Positions 1 to 8,930 of a DNA stretch of 64,000 nt are shown here, one piece after another (positions within the stretch are counted from its first letter, which is position 1; each line of letters opens with the position of its first letter). The notes under the pieces are model-generated. The model saw only the letters and a program-made list of their open reading frames with translations. It made no database searches and had not been told where the DNA came from. The DNA is from Cellulosilyticum lentocellum DSM 5427 (GTDB lineage: Bacteria; Bacillota; Clostridia; Lachnospirales; Cellulosilyticaceae). The position numbers and the translations under genes are program-made. The stretch covers positions 4,307,001 to 4,371,000 of the forward strand of contig NC_015275.1 in NCBI RefSeq assembly GCF_000178835.2. The letters run 5' to 3'.

Positions 1-13
1 TTATATCACTTTA

Positions 14-2506
14 TTATTTTACTATCTCAATACTCTTAGAAGATGGAATCCAAAGTACATTGGCTCCTAAATTTTCAGATATATAGCGAATAGGTACGAG
101 TGTCCTTGATTCTTGTATAAGCATTCCCTGATCACTACCTACTTCTATTGTTTGACCATCTAATGTAATCACTACTTTTTTATTTTTAGCATCCCATTTT
201 ACTTCTGCGCCCAAGCTTTCAGCTATGAATCTTAATGGAACTACTGTACTACCACCTACAATCTGTGGAGCCACATCATTCGTCCTAGGGCTATCATTTA
301 AAGTACTTATTAAATTCCCTATCTGTAAGTTCACTTTAACTAGTTCAGCTACTTCTGCCATTCCATAAAGGCCTGGCTCAGTAAGATGGGCGGAAAACTT
401 ACCTGTTGCCTCATCATAAGTGCCTCCTAATTTTACCACCTTGTAACTACCATCTTCTTTTTGTTCATATTTTACAAAGGTGAGCTTTGTACTATCTCCA
501 AATCTTACTTTTGACAAGTCAATGGTTACTGTTAATGGTTCTCTGAAGACTGATTGTATTTGGCTACTTCCAAATCCTATAGAAAGCGTTGCTTCCGAAC
601 CTCCAACCATTGTTATTTTTCCCTCTTGACTTACTTTAAGTTTAATATCTTCTAATTTAACTACTTCTATTGCTGGTAAAGACATTGTCAAATTAGTAAC
701 ACCTGGATTTGCTAATAGTATTTCTTTTAATGTACTTGGATCAGCTGTTAAACTTATATTTCCAGATTGAATCACTAATGGCTGCCCTGAGTTTATAAGG
801 CTATTAACCGTATCTACTGGAACTGTTGCTACATTATTTGAATTAACTGATACAACTAATGGTTCTCCTGCAGCGGGCAACGTTATCGTTGGCTCAACCT
901 TGGCAGGGCTTGTTGAACTTGATGAGCTTGATGAACCTGATGAGCTTGACGTACTTGTAGTAAAGGTTGATACCTGACTTTCTGTCATGCCTTCTTTGGT
1001 TTCTATGTAGGCTTTTACTTCATAAGTTGTATTGCTCGTTAGCCCTGTTACCTTTGTTGAAAAGTTCATTTCATTCACATTTGTAGTAGATGCTTTTATC
1101 TCTGTCCATTTACTATCTGCAGCTTTCTTATATTTAAAACCTTGGTTAGTTAATGAATTATCTGATACATACTTTGTAGTAAAAGTAGCCGTACTCGTAG
1201 TAACACCACTTATTTGTGCTTTTTCAACACTCTGTGGCCTCTTGCTTGTTGTAAATGTCACTACCTCTCCTTCTTTTGTTCCCTCACTCGTTGTAATATA
1301 TGCCTTGACACTATACTCAGTATTAGGTAAAAGATTATCTAGAGTTGCCGTTAGGCTACTATTATTTACAGTTGCATCTACATGTTGCCACTGGCTTATC
1401 TCTTCACTTGTTTTCTTATATTTAAAGCCTTGTGCTATTAATGAATCATCTGAAAGGTAACTTGCTGTAAAGCTTGCTCCTTGTGTTGTAATGCTTTCTA
1501 CTTCTGTGGTTCCGACTTCAAAATCTTTAAGTGTTCTAAAAGTTATTTCTTCAGTTTCTATTTTTCCTGTTACTGTTGTAAGATAAGCCTTTACTTTATA
1601 GCTTATATTTTTAGAAAGGCTACCTGCCTCAGCTGTCATTTGATTATTACTTACAGTCGTTTCTAAAGCTGTCCACTCTTCTGTTCCTGCCTTTGCTATT
1701 TTGATACCCTTGTCAGTTAATGCATTACCGATGCTATATGTTACTGATAGCTTTGCAGAGTTCTTTGTAATCTCACTTACAACTGGATTTGAAATACTTT
1801 TATTCTTCCAGATAGCTTCTATCTTAATAGCAGGTTGACCTGATATATCAGTAGCATCTTCATCACTTAGGCTATAAATAGCTCCTGGTAATAATGTTGC
1901 TGTTCCTATCTTCCAACCTGATAATTCATAACCCGCTTTTGTTACCTCTGTAGCAGTTGGTAAAATCACAGTATATCCCGCATAAGCATACCACAGATTT
2001 CCATCATAATCGGCAACGGGTGCCTCAGGTTTCCATATGCCGTTTTCTTCTTCTATCCATTCACTTTCCACTTCCCAGCTACCTTCTCCTAGGTCATATG
2101 CTGCTGCATAATACATTTGCGTTGGATAAATAGCATATTGTGTGTAATTAGTATCACCCAGATACTGCTCACCTGAATAATATGGAATGGCTTTATCTTC
2201 TCTTCTTTCTACATACCACTGTTTACCTTCATTAATCGGTGCCATATGTAGGCTCTTTGCTTCTTTAATAGTAGCCCGAGACCATCTTTGTTCTTCTGAA
2301 ATAATCTTTAAGGATGAACTCGTTGTATAGTAGGCTAAATATTTATACCCTTCATAATTAATCGTATCCCCATCATTGGCTTGAATCTTTTCTCCTACTT
2401 TTAAGAATTCCTTCGTTGCAATAACATCTTCTGCCATTACCGGAAAGCTCATCAGGGCCAGTGCAAAAACTAAGAACCATGCTACTAAATTTCTTCTTAA
2501 TCTCAT
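14..2506 (-). CDS. Secreted protein with fibronectin-like repeats and C-terminal copper-amine-oxidase-type stalk domain
   Basis: 830 aa. Residues 1-25 form a signal peptide (RR start, hydrophobic run, cut near VMA-ED). Roughly residues 240-520 hold three related ~90-residue units, each with a GFKYKK-like or GIKIAK strand and a YxVKAYxxT strand ending in TFxT; they look like fibronectin-III-type beta domains. A Ser-rich linker (about 520-540) follows. The last ~110 residues match the copper amine oxidase N-terminal (stalk) domain, with paired PLRFIAESLGA and PIRYISENLGA motifs typical of clostridial surface proteins. Despite the name this domain is not an enzyme. A surface or extracellular-matrix role is inferred; the ligand is unknown. 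No LPXTG, SLH or dockerin is visible. Confidence 0.8.
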   Translation of the reverse strand: MRLRRNLVAWFLVFALALMSFPVMAEDVIATKEFLKVGEKIQANDGDTINYEGYKYLAYYTTSSSLKIISEEQRWSRATIKEAKSLHMAPINEGKQWYVERREDKAIPYYSGEQYLGDTNYTQYAIYPTQMYYAAAYDLGEGSWEVESEWIEEENGIWKPEAPVADYDGNLWYAYAGYTVILPTATEVTKAGYELSGWKIGTATLLPGAIYSLSDEDATDISGQPAIKIEAIWKNKSISNPVVSEITKNSAKLSVTYSIGNALTDKGIKIAKAGTEEWTALETTVSNNQMTAEAGSLSKNISYKVKAYLTTVTGKIETEEITFRTLKDFEVGTTEVESITTQGASFTASYLSDDSLIAQGFKYKKTSEEISQWQHVDATVNNSSLTATLDNLLPNTEYSVKAYITTSEGTKEGEVVTFTTSKRPQSVEKAQISGVTTSTATFTTKYVSDNSLTNQGFKYKKAADSKWTEIKASTTNVNEMNFSTKVTGLTSNTTYEVKAYIETKEGMTESQVSTFTTSTSSSSGSSSSSSSTSPAKVEPTITLPAAGEPLVVSVNSNNVATVPVDTVNSLINSGQPLVIQSGNISLTADPSTLKEILLANPGVTNLTMSLPAIEVVKLEDIKLKVSQEGKITMVGGSEATLSIGFGSSQIQSVFREPLTVTIDLSKVRFGDSTKLTFVKYEQKEDGSYKVVKLGGTYDEATGKFSAHLTEPGLYGMAEVAELVKVNLQIGNLISTLNDSPRTNDVAPQIVGGSTVVPLRFIAESLGAEVKWDAKNKKVVITLDGQTIEVGSDQGMLIQESRTLVPIRYISENLGANVLWIPSSKSIEIVK

Positions 2507-2632
2507 TTTCTCTCCTCCTTTTCTGAAGTTAGGCTAACCCCTAATCTTCTAATAAAATATCTTTTTATAGTCAATAAATTTATAAAAAGCATCTGATGAA
2601 TAAGTTGTTATAAGCAGTCTATAAACTACTCA

Positions 2633-4117
2633 TTAAACGTTGCAATACATACTGATACTTAGTAGTGAAAATACTACCATGATCCCTATAAACCCTTTCA
2701 TATAACACCGTTTCAAAACATCTTGTTCTTTTTCTTCTATCAACTCACTGGTGATTCCTACGAAAATGGCTCCTAGTATGGCTGTTGGTACAATATACCT
2801 ATAATCCATGGTACAAGTATAAGGATATCTGATGTTAAATCCTATATAAGCAATGTAAAACAAGGTCCATACACTAGGTAAGCCTATTCTCCACACTAGC
2901 TTTCCTCTGTAATTTATAACAAAATAACCTATTGCTACTAAAGTTGCTATACACAAAATAGCATGTGTAATAATCAGTAATTGAGCTACTATCTGCCCTC
3001 TCATACTAAATTCACCAAACAACGCTCCCTTTAACAGGTACATAGGTGCTGCTTTATCCTGATGGGGGTTATTATAAATAGGACTTAGAAGTCTAGTTAA
3101 ATCAAATTCTATAAAACGTTGAAAAAAGGACAGATTACCACAATAGTCTTCGCCTTTACCTGTTAACTCATAAACATACATCAGAGGTTGCTTAAAACAG
3201 ATATAGTTTCTAATGGGATACCAAAGTGCTAGTGGTATAGCTATAACACCAAAAAAAACATATTCTTTTAATATCCCTATGCCTCTACCTTGTTTAATCG
3301 ACTCTATTAGCTTTAGTAACATGATGCTCCCTGTAAATAGTGCAAGCATTCCTACTGAAAGCTTTGTCATCATACCTAGGCCAAAACCTAATGCCAATGC
3401 AATCATGTAAAAAAGCTTGGGTGCCTCGTACCACTTAATGGTATAAAGTATAATGAGTATCATAAAAAAGATAGCTAAGGCATCATTATTAATTCTCCCT
3501 GCTAATAAATAGAAATTAGGTAGAAAAGCTATTTGTGCTACTACTATTAATGTCGCTCTTTCTTTTAAATTAAGAGCCTTACATATTTCCTTAGTCATTA
3601 AAAGGATTAAGCAACTGGCATAGCAAGAAACGATCTTTGCTGTTTCTATTAGTTGTTCTATATTATTACTTATTAAGAATGGCCTAGTTATTTTAATCAT
3701 TCCAGCTGCCAAAGCATGAAATAAAGGTGGATGATAATACTGTATATGGTTGCTACTTGGAAGCCTCCCTTCTAGTAAGTGTAAAATATAGCCTGCATGA
3801 CCTCCCCCTTGTATACTTAATAGGCCCAAATCATGTTGCCTTATAGTACAAGGTGTATATAACATATAGCCTATTCTCATGGTTAATCCTATTAAAACTA
3901 CAGTTTGTAGAAGTATTTCTTCTTTATTTTTTTTTTGCGTTAATAAAAAGCTTCCTATAAAAATGATGACAACTATAACTAATTTCATAAAGCTTTGAAC
4001 TGTACTTGTAATGTTCATAGAACTTATATTACCTCTAGAAGTTAATAGAAATGCAATCCATATGACTAGAAATAAGATGCTATATTGCTTTATCTTATTG
4101 GTAACAGTTACCTTCAT
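2633..4117 (-). CDS. Polytopic GT-C type glycosyltransferase (PMT/ArnT-like)
   Basis: 494 aa with about eleven hydrophobic segments. After the second or third helix there is an extracytoplasmic loop with DLG and HPPLFHALAA; the acidic pair followed by an HPPL motif is typical of PMT/ArnT-like GT-C transferases that use polyprenyl-phosphate sugars. Its start overlaps the end of the upstream oxidoreductase gene by 23 bp, so the two are very likely translationally coupled. It probably adds sugars to a cell-envelope lipid or glycopolymer; the acceptor cannot be read from the sequence. The family assignment is moderately secure, the substrate is not. Confidence 0.7.
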   Translation of the reverse strand: MKVTVTNKIKQYSILFLVIWIAFLLTSRGNISSMNITSTVQSFMKLVIVVIIFIGSFLLTQKKNKEEILLQTVVLIGLTMRIGYMLYTPCTIRQHDLGLLSIQGGGHAGYILHLLEGRLPSSNHIQYYHPPLFHALAAGMIKITRPFLISNNIEQLIETAKIVSCYASCLILLMTKEICKALNLKERATLIVVAQIAFLPNFYLLAGRINNDALAIFFMILIILYTIKWYEAPKLFYMIALALGFGLGMMTKLSVGMLALFTGSIMLLKLIESIKQGRGIGILKEYVFFGVIAIPLALWYPIRNYICFKQPLMYVYELTGKGEDYCGNLSFFQRFIEFDLTRLLSPIYNNPHQDKAAPMYLLKGALFGEFSMRGQIVAQLLIITHAILCIATLVAIGYFVINYRGKLVWRIGLPSVWTLFYIAYIGFNIRYPYTCTMDYRYIVPTAILGAIFVGITSELIEEKEQDVLKRCYMKGFIGIMVVFSLLSISMYCNV

Positions 4118-5627
4118 TTACATTCCTCTTTTCTTTCTTCTTTGTTTCATGGTAAACCTGTTCTACATTAACATCCCATAACTCAGCTGTCTCTGTCTTA
4201 TTAGCTAATATATTTTCTACTGCTACAAAAGCTGTTTTCATGGAATGATCCATATTATTATAATGGTGCTGCCCATTTCTTCCCACGCAGTACAGCTTAT
4301 CAAAGCTTTCTAAATAAGCTCTTACCTTATCAAACTCTTTATAGCTTCCAAAGTATGCTGGATATGCTTTAGGTACTTTATATCTAATGGCATCCAATAC
4401 TTCGTCTCCTTGTATGAGTCCTAGCTTAGTTAGCTCCTCTTTTGCAAAGCTAATAAATGACTCATCTGACATACACCATAATTCATCCCCTTCCTCACAG
4501 AAGTATTCGAGTCCTAGCCATAGCGTATTTTCTGTATTTTGAGCTAAGTAAGGTGACCAATTATTAAATACTTGCAATCTACCTAGCCTCACATCTTTTT
4601 CTTGAATATAAATCCAGTTATCCTGCATAAGTCTTTCAAAACTAACTGAACTTATATGCCTATGTAAAGCTTCTTTATCAATGAGCATCCCTACAGTTAT
4701 GAAATCTCTATAAGGCAATTCCTGTGCTATTCTAGCTACTTCTCCTTTAGCTTGCATGGCTAACACAAGGTCTTTTATAGGCATAGATGAAATAATGTAA
4801 TCTACTGTTATGTAATCTTGCTTTCCTTCAGCTGTTGTTATTTCCACCTTGTAGCTATCCTCATTTTGAGGCCTTACTCCTGTCACCTTTGTATTAAGCT
4901 TAATAATGCCGCCACTAAGTGTAATTTCTTCTGCCACCTTCTGCCATAACTGGCCTGGTCCATACTTAGGATATATAAACTGCTCAATAAGGGAAGTTTC
5001 CTTATGCTGCTCTAAAAGTACTTTCTTCCTTTTAGGAAATAGACTTAAAAAAGCGTTCCATAGAGCTTTGGATAAAGAAAGCCCTTTTATTCTTTGGATT
5101 CCCCAACTAGCATCTATTTCTGAAGGATGTTTTCCCCATACCTTATACGTATAGTCTTCAAAAAACATACCATATAAGACTTTTCCAAAGCGATTAATCA
5201 TAAAATCCTCAAGTGAAACTTCTTGCCTCTTTTTTAATTTAGCTACTATGTAACTAATACTTACTTTTATGCTCTCTTTCAAACCCATATGAGCTAAAGT
5301 CTTTTTCCCTAGTGTAATGGGATAATCAAAGAATTTTCTTTTAAAGAAAATATGAGATTGCCTTTCACGAATGAGCATATCCCCTTGTTCTACAGATAGA
5401 ATCTGTAGCCACCAGTTTACTATCCTCTCATCTTTTGAAAAAAAACGATGCCCTCCCATATCTATGCTATTACCTTTATAGGTTACAGTACGAGCTAAAC
5501 CACCTACTTTGCTTTCTTGTTCTATGACAATAGGAAGATAGTCATCGCTTCTTCTTAATAACTCCAGCGCAGAAGTTAATCCTGCTACACCTGCTCCTAT
5601 AATGAGCACCTTTTTCTTTTCTCTCAT
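4095..5627 (-). CDS. FAD-dependent amine-oxidase/UDP-galactopyranose-mutase-like oxidoreductase
   Basis: 510 aa. The N-terminus KKVLIIGAGVAGLTSALEL is a Rossmann dinucleotide (FAD) motif, followed by a GGLARTV segment and GGHRFF, as in the protoporphyrinogen-oxidase/UDP-galactopyranose-mutase-like superfamily. A late segment with YCVGRNGQHHYNNMDHSM resembles the C-terminal FAD-contact region of these enzymes. It sits upstream of and overlaps a GT-C glycosyltransferase by 23 bp, so a role in making or modifying a lipid-linked sugar is inferred. Members are commonly annotated only as NAD(P)/FAD-dependent oxidoreductases; heme biosynthesis is unlikely given the neighbours. The start has no competing upstream Met. 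Confidence 0.7.
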   Translation of the reverse strand: MREKKKVLIIGAGVAGLTSALELLRRSDDYLPIVIEQESKVGGLARTVTYKGNSIDMGGHRFFSKDERIVNWWLQILSVEQGDMLIRERQSHIFFKRKFFDYPITLGKKTLAHMGLKESIKVSISYIVAKLKKRQEVSLEDFMINRFGKVLYGMFFEDYTYKVWGKHPSEIDASWGIQRIKGLSLSKALWNAFLSLFPKRKKVLLEQHKETSLIEQFIYPKYGPGQLWQKVAEEITLSGGIIKLNTKVTGVRPQNEDSYKVEITTAEGKQDYITVDYIISSMPIKDLVLAMQAKGEVARIAQELPYRDFITVGMLIDKEALHRHISSVSFERLMQDNWIYIQEKDVRLGRLQVFNNWSPYLAQNTENTLWLGLEYFCEEGDELWCMSDESFISFAKEELTKLGLIQGDEVLDAIRYKVPKAYPAYFGSYKEFDKVRAYLESFDKLYCVGRNGQHHYNNMDHSMKTAFVAVENILANKTETAELWDVNVEQVYHETKKKEKRNVNEGNCYQ

Positions 5628-5778
5628 CCTTTGCCCCTACTTATGGTTTATACGTATATCTTTTCTTAAATCTTTATGATTATAGAATTATTGATTTATT
5701 TTTTCAATAATTATTACACGAACGGTTATTTTTTTGCACAAACGGTAGGTTGTCTCCTTTATTAATGATTTTTAAAGC

Positions 5779-5843
5779 AACAAAGCTCCTATATATTTAC
5801 AGATAATCCGTTGGATTCATCTATCATATATAGGAGCTTTGTT
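5779..5843 (-). terminator. Long inverted repeat, probable terminator of the 5849-6376 gene
   Basis: An 18-bp perfect inverted repeat (5779-5796 and 5826-5843) encloses a 29-nt loop that contains a smaller ATCC/GGAT hairpin. It lies just past the stop codon of the minus-strand membrane-protein gene. The T-tract on the minus side is weak (TTTAAAAA), so the terminator role is likely but not certain. Confidence 0.55.
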
Positions 5844-5848
5844 ATTGA

Positions 5849-6376
5849 TTAAAAAAATAAAGATGTAGGTAAATAAAATAGATACGGTGCGGTAAATACT
5901 GCTAATGATAAAGCTAGCTTCCTCTTAATAGCTTCATTTAAATCTACTTTTCTAAAACTCACTTTGTAGTTAAACAAATAGATAAAACAGCCTGCTATCA
6001 GAATACAAACACTTACCCATAATACAGCATAAATATTCTCAAAAGGATTGTATGTAACTGCATTAGTTAAGTATTTGTACCACCACTCACCTAAAGGTGA
6101 CTTATTCTCTATAGCCATATCAACAAAATTAACACTAAACATAGCTAATGTCCCAATAAAATCAGATATAAAACCGAAAATCCATACTTTGAAAATCACT
6201 TTCTTAGCAATCTCTTTTATCTGATTGACTTTTAATACCTTTAAGGTAACCACTACTACTGTTAAATCAATTAAGAAATTAGCCGGAAATATCACAATCC
6301 AAGTTAAAGGAAATAACCATAATAACCAGATTGGAAAAATCAAATTATATAGCTTTGTTTGCTTTTTACTCCCCAT
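5849..6376 (-). CDS. Hypothetical membrane protein
   Basis: 175 aa with about four to five transmembrane helices: two in residues 10-48 (a hairpin), one near 68-88, one near 115-135 and one at the C-terminus. A positively charged cytoplasmic loop (KVNQIKEIAKK) follows the first hairpin. I do not recognise the family and see no catalytic motif. It is in line with, but not tightly joined to, the TfoX-C gene 50 bp upstream. A strong inverted repeat follows the stop codon. Confidence 0.65.
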   Translation of the reverse strand: MGSKKQTKLYNLIFPIWLLWLFPLTWIVIFPANFLIDLTVVVVTLKVLKVNQIKEIAKKVIFKVWIFGFISDFIGTLAMFSVNFVDMAIENKSPLGEWWYKYLTNAVTYNPFENIYAVLWVSVCILIAGCFIYLFNYKVSFRKVDLNEAIKRKLALSLAVFTAPYLFYLPTSLFF

Positions 6377-6425
6377 TTTTCACCCCTCTTATATTAATTA
6401 ATACTCATTACGCCCACCTATTAAA

Positions 6426-6680
6426 TTACTTGTGTTCCTCATAAAAATGTTTTAAGTCTTGCTTTGTTTGATTATCTAAATCATGCCATCTGATTCCCTG
6501 TACGGCTCCCTCTAGACCGCATAAGCGATTAATACATGCCGAATCATCAATTTCTTTAATCTTTAACCATGCTTTTTTGCTCCCTAAATTCTTTAATTGT
6601 TCGGTGGTGGTAATGCCTACTTCGTTAAGCTGTGCTTCTACCACCTTCCCAATATTAGGTAGTTTACTTAGTTCTCCCAT
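6426..6680 (-). CDS. TfoX C-terminal domain protein
   Basis: 84 aa. The sequence (SKLPNIGKVVEAQLNEVGI, then LGSKKAWLKI and CINRLCGLEGAVQGIRW) matches the stand-alone TfoX/Sxy C-terminal domain, a helix-hairpin-helix-like fold near 80 residues long. In gammaproteobacteria TfoX promotes competence. In Firmicutes this short form occurs alone and its role is unknown, so no competence function is claimed. The length is normal for the stand-alone domain. A ribosome site of the form GAAAGAAGGGAAAAG precedes the ATG. Confidence 0.75.
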   Translation of the reverse strand: MGELSKLPNIGKVVEAQLNEVGITTTEQLKNLGSKKAWLKIKEIDDSACINRLCGLEGAVQGIRWHDLDNQTKQDLKHFYEEHK

Positions 6681-6737
6681 TTTCTTTTCCCTTCTTTCAA
6701 TATTTATTGCTATACCATTTGCGTTGCATGTTTATCC

Positions 6738-7775
6738 TCACATACCTTTCCTTTTATACTCATAAGATTCTTTAGGATGATTGGTGATATGAATGCCTTG
6801 CAAAATGAATTGAGCACTTTCTCCCTTATCTGTACTTATTTTTGAGAAGCAAGTATGTAATGTTACGCCATGAGGTCCTTTGGGTAATTCTTCCCCTTTC
6901 CCTGCTAAAAATATACTTGTTGGCCCACTAGCGCCACCTATAATACCAATACTACTAGCACTCTCTGGTTCATACGTATGAGTCGCTTTTCTCTTATAAG
7001 ATATAGCAGAATCAAATTCTAAACGTTCCTTTTCATTAAGAGCTGGTACTATTTCATATGTTGCTGAAGTAACATAGAATTTCTCTCCTAGCATGGCCTG
7101 TTCTGGTAATTCAACGGATTCTTCTATTTGAAAATATAAAGTATGTTCTATCTCCGTAGTCGGATGCTTGAATTTTATTTCTTTGGTCTTGTCTAAATCT
7201 GATAGCTGAAACCGCTGTCCTATAGGATAAAATATCTGTTCTTCATAAGTAACAAGCTTTAGAGTATTAATGACATCTCCCCTTTCTTGTCTTCTAATAC
7301 GCATCCTAGCCTTTGCTTCTTTAGGATAAGGCACACAAAATCTTTGACAGGCAAAACAGCTGGTATGCTTTAGATTTCTTTTATAAGCACTTTTAATAGG
7401 CTTTAACTCATCACTGTCATGTAAGAATGGCATTTGTATACTTCCAGTACTACTATAACCTCTCTCTATCCTTTTCCCATTAATCCAAATTTCTGCTAGG
7501 CTTACTTCTTTATAAGGGTGCTCTTGCTCTAACTGTCTTCTCTGATTTTGACTAAGCTCTTTTTCATTTATTCCTTCACATTTCTTAGCAAAGGCTTCTA
7601 GCTCTTCTTTCTCTATAATTGTTATAATATCGAATACGATACCTTTACTGAATCTATACGCACAAGGAATAATACGTTTTCTTCCCAAATGATTAAAGCT
7701 CCAGTTTAATACTTGTTTCGTCCCTGTTTTTCCTCTGGGTCCTTCCCATAAGGAAGCACTATAGTAAACCTCCAT
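6738..7775 (-). CDS. Unknown protein carrying an OadB-type GIIGGxxGPT motif
   Basis: 345 aa from the preferred start (an upstream Met would add 7 residues; GGTGG lies at a fair distance before the inner ATG). Most of it is not recognised. It has a cysteine pair CFACQRFCVPYP around residues 140-152 and, near residues 275-290, SIGIIGGASGPTSIFLAG. That segment matches the signature of the beta subunit of sodium-pumping oxaloacetate/glutaconyl-CoA decarboxylases (GIIGGADGPTAI). The protein has no membrane helices and is much too unlike OadB overall to be the pump, so the motif is a borrowed segment of unknown role. Neighbours give no pathway. Confidence 0.6.
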   Translation of the reverse strand: MEVYYSASLWEGPRGKTGTKQVLNWSFNHLGRKRIIPCAYRFSKGIVFDIITIIEKEELEAFAKKCEGINEKELSQNQRRQLEQEHPYKEVSLAEIWINGKRIERGYSSTGSIQMPFLHDSDELKPIKSAYKRNLKHTSCFACQRFCVPYPKEAKARMRIRRQERGDVINTLKLVTYEEQIFYPIGQRFQLSDLDKTKEIKFKHPTTEIEHTLYFQIEESVELPEQAMLGEKFYVTSATYEIVPALNEKERLEFDSAISYKRKATHTYEPESASSIGIIGGASGPTSIFLAGKGEELPKGPHGVTLHTCFSKISTDKGESAQFILQGIHITNHPKESYEYKRKGM

Positions 7776-7883
7776 TTTGCCACCATTCCCTATCACAATA
7801 TTTTCATCTATTGCTATTAACTGCTGATTTTATTTATATTATAGCATTTCTCAACGAAGCTAAAACATTTATATTCATTTAGT

Positions 7884-7913
7884 AGAAAAGGCACTACCCG
7901 TAGGCAGCACCTT
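7884..7913 (-). terminator. Terminator with UACG tetraloop
   Basis: On the minus strand an 11-bp stem (7903-7913 with 7888-7898, including three G-U pairs) closes a UACG tetraloop of the stable UNCG class, followed by TTTTC. It lies about 95 bp past the stop of the 8009-8341 gene and would end that transcript. Confidence 0.7.
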
Positions 7914-8008
7914 AGCTTGATAAAGCTTATTAAGTCTTATTCATATATTGGCAAGCAAAAGGATTACTTGCATTTGTTATTAACTTCGTTATATGTTTTA
8001 AAGCCGAA

Positions 8009-8341
8009 TCAAGTATTTGCGAAAAGTGTACCTGAGTAAAATGCCATGTATCCAGCACTAGTCTTTTTAGTTGAAATTAAATATAAGGTCCCTGACCACC
8101 ATAATCCACCTGAAAATTCGGTATAGTAATAACTCTCTGCCACCTCCTCAAGCGTATCATAGGTTATTACTACATTTTCCTTAAACTTAGATACGACTGC
8201 CTTGGGTATTTCTGTAGATGAATCTGCATCATTAATGACATCTGCATTACTTAACTCACTTGCAAAAGCCATTTGCCCAGGAACCATTAATGCTCCCATC
8301 AATGCTATTGATAAAACTAGCTTCTTTACTCTCTTACCCAT
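8009..8341 (-). CDS. Small secreted protein of unknown function
   Basis: 110 aa. A classic signal peptide (MGKRVKKLVLSIALMGALMVPG, cut after AFA) leaves a mature domain of about 83 residues. It is rich in Tyr, Trp and Ser (ESYYYTEFSGGLWWSGTLYL), suggesting a small beta-rich extracellular domain. I do not recognise a family. It follows the 8361-8729 gene by 19 bp with the same direction, so the two are probably co-transcribed. An AAAGGATGTGATGGT ribosome site precedes the ATG. Confidence 0.6.
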   Translation of the reverse strand: MGKRVKKLVLSIALMGALMVPGQMAFASELSNADVINDADSSTEIPKAVVSKFKENVVITYDTLEEVAESYYYTEFSGGLWWSGTLYLISTKKTSAGYMAFYSGTLFANT

Positions 8342-8360
8342 ACCATCACATCCTTTGTTT

Positions 8361-8729
8361 TTAATTATCTTTAATCACCTTATAGGTGACTAAAAATCCT
8401 CCTGCTTTTCCTATCCTTACGGCATCAACAAACTCATATTCTCTATCTAAATATGCATTTTCAAGCTCTTTAGCATCTAATACATCTTGTGCTTTAACAC
8501 TATTACCTGCTTTAATACATTCATCCCATGTGCTATATACAACATGAATTTCTTGTTTTTTTACTGGAATAGTTTTAGTGTTTTCTTGAGATACTGCACT
8601 AACATTAGATACTTCATCAACATTATTCACTTTAAAAATATTATGTATTGAAAAAAAATTAAGTGCTATTGTCAATCCTATTACTGACCATAATAACGTT
8701 TTTTTTAATACCTGATTAATCATAGCCAC
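8361..8729 (-). CDS. Small membrane-anchored protein of unknown function
   Basis: 122 aa. One N-terminal hydrophobic segment (about residues 9-28) looks like an uncleaved anchor or signal peptide; the rest would be outside the cell. The outer part has a TWDECIKAGNSVKAQDVLDA stretch and ends in a strand-rich FLVTYKVIKDN. No family is recognised. It is the first gene of a likely two-gene unit with the small secreted protein downstream. Its promoter would lie in the AT-rich 200-bp gap shared with the divergent carboxypeptidase gene. Confidence 0.55.
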   Translation of the reverse strand: MAMINQVLKKTLLWSVIGLTIALNFFSIHNIFKVNNVDEVSNVSAVSQENTKTIPVKKQEIHVVYSTWDECIKAGNSVKAQDVLDAKELENAYLDREYEFVDAVRIGKAGGFLVTYKVIKDN

Positions 8730-8930
8730 CTCTTCAATTATTTATATATATACTACTGAATTTTTACAAAAAACTCAATATTTTTATTATTATTGACGTA
8801 TTATTTATATCTTTTTTTATATATTTTCTATTCTATGTATGTAAACTTTATGCTAAAATTACTTGTATTTATATTTATTCTATTTTAAATATTTATATAA
8901 ATAAAGCGCCATTTTAGGAGGCCCAAGGTA

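Noticed and set aside
1032-1666. Plus-strand frames opposite the stalk-domain gene
   Set aside because: They are antisense to a well-supported secreted protein and encode no recognisable domain.
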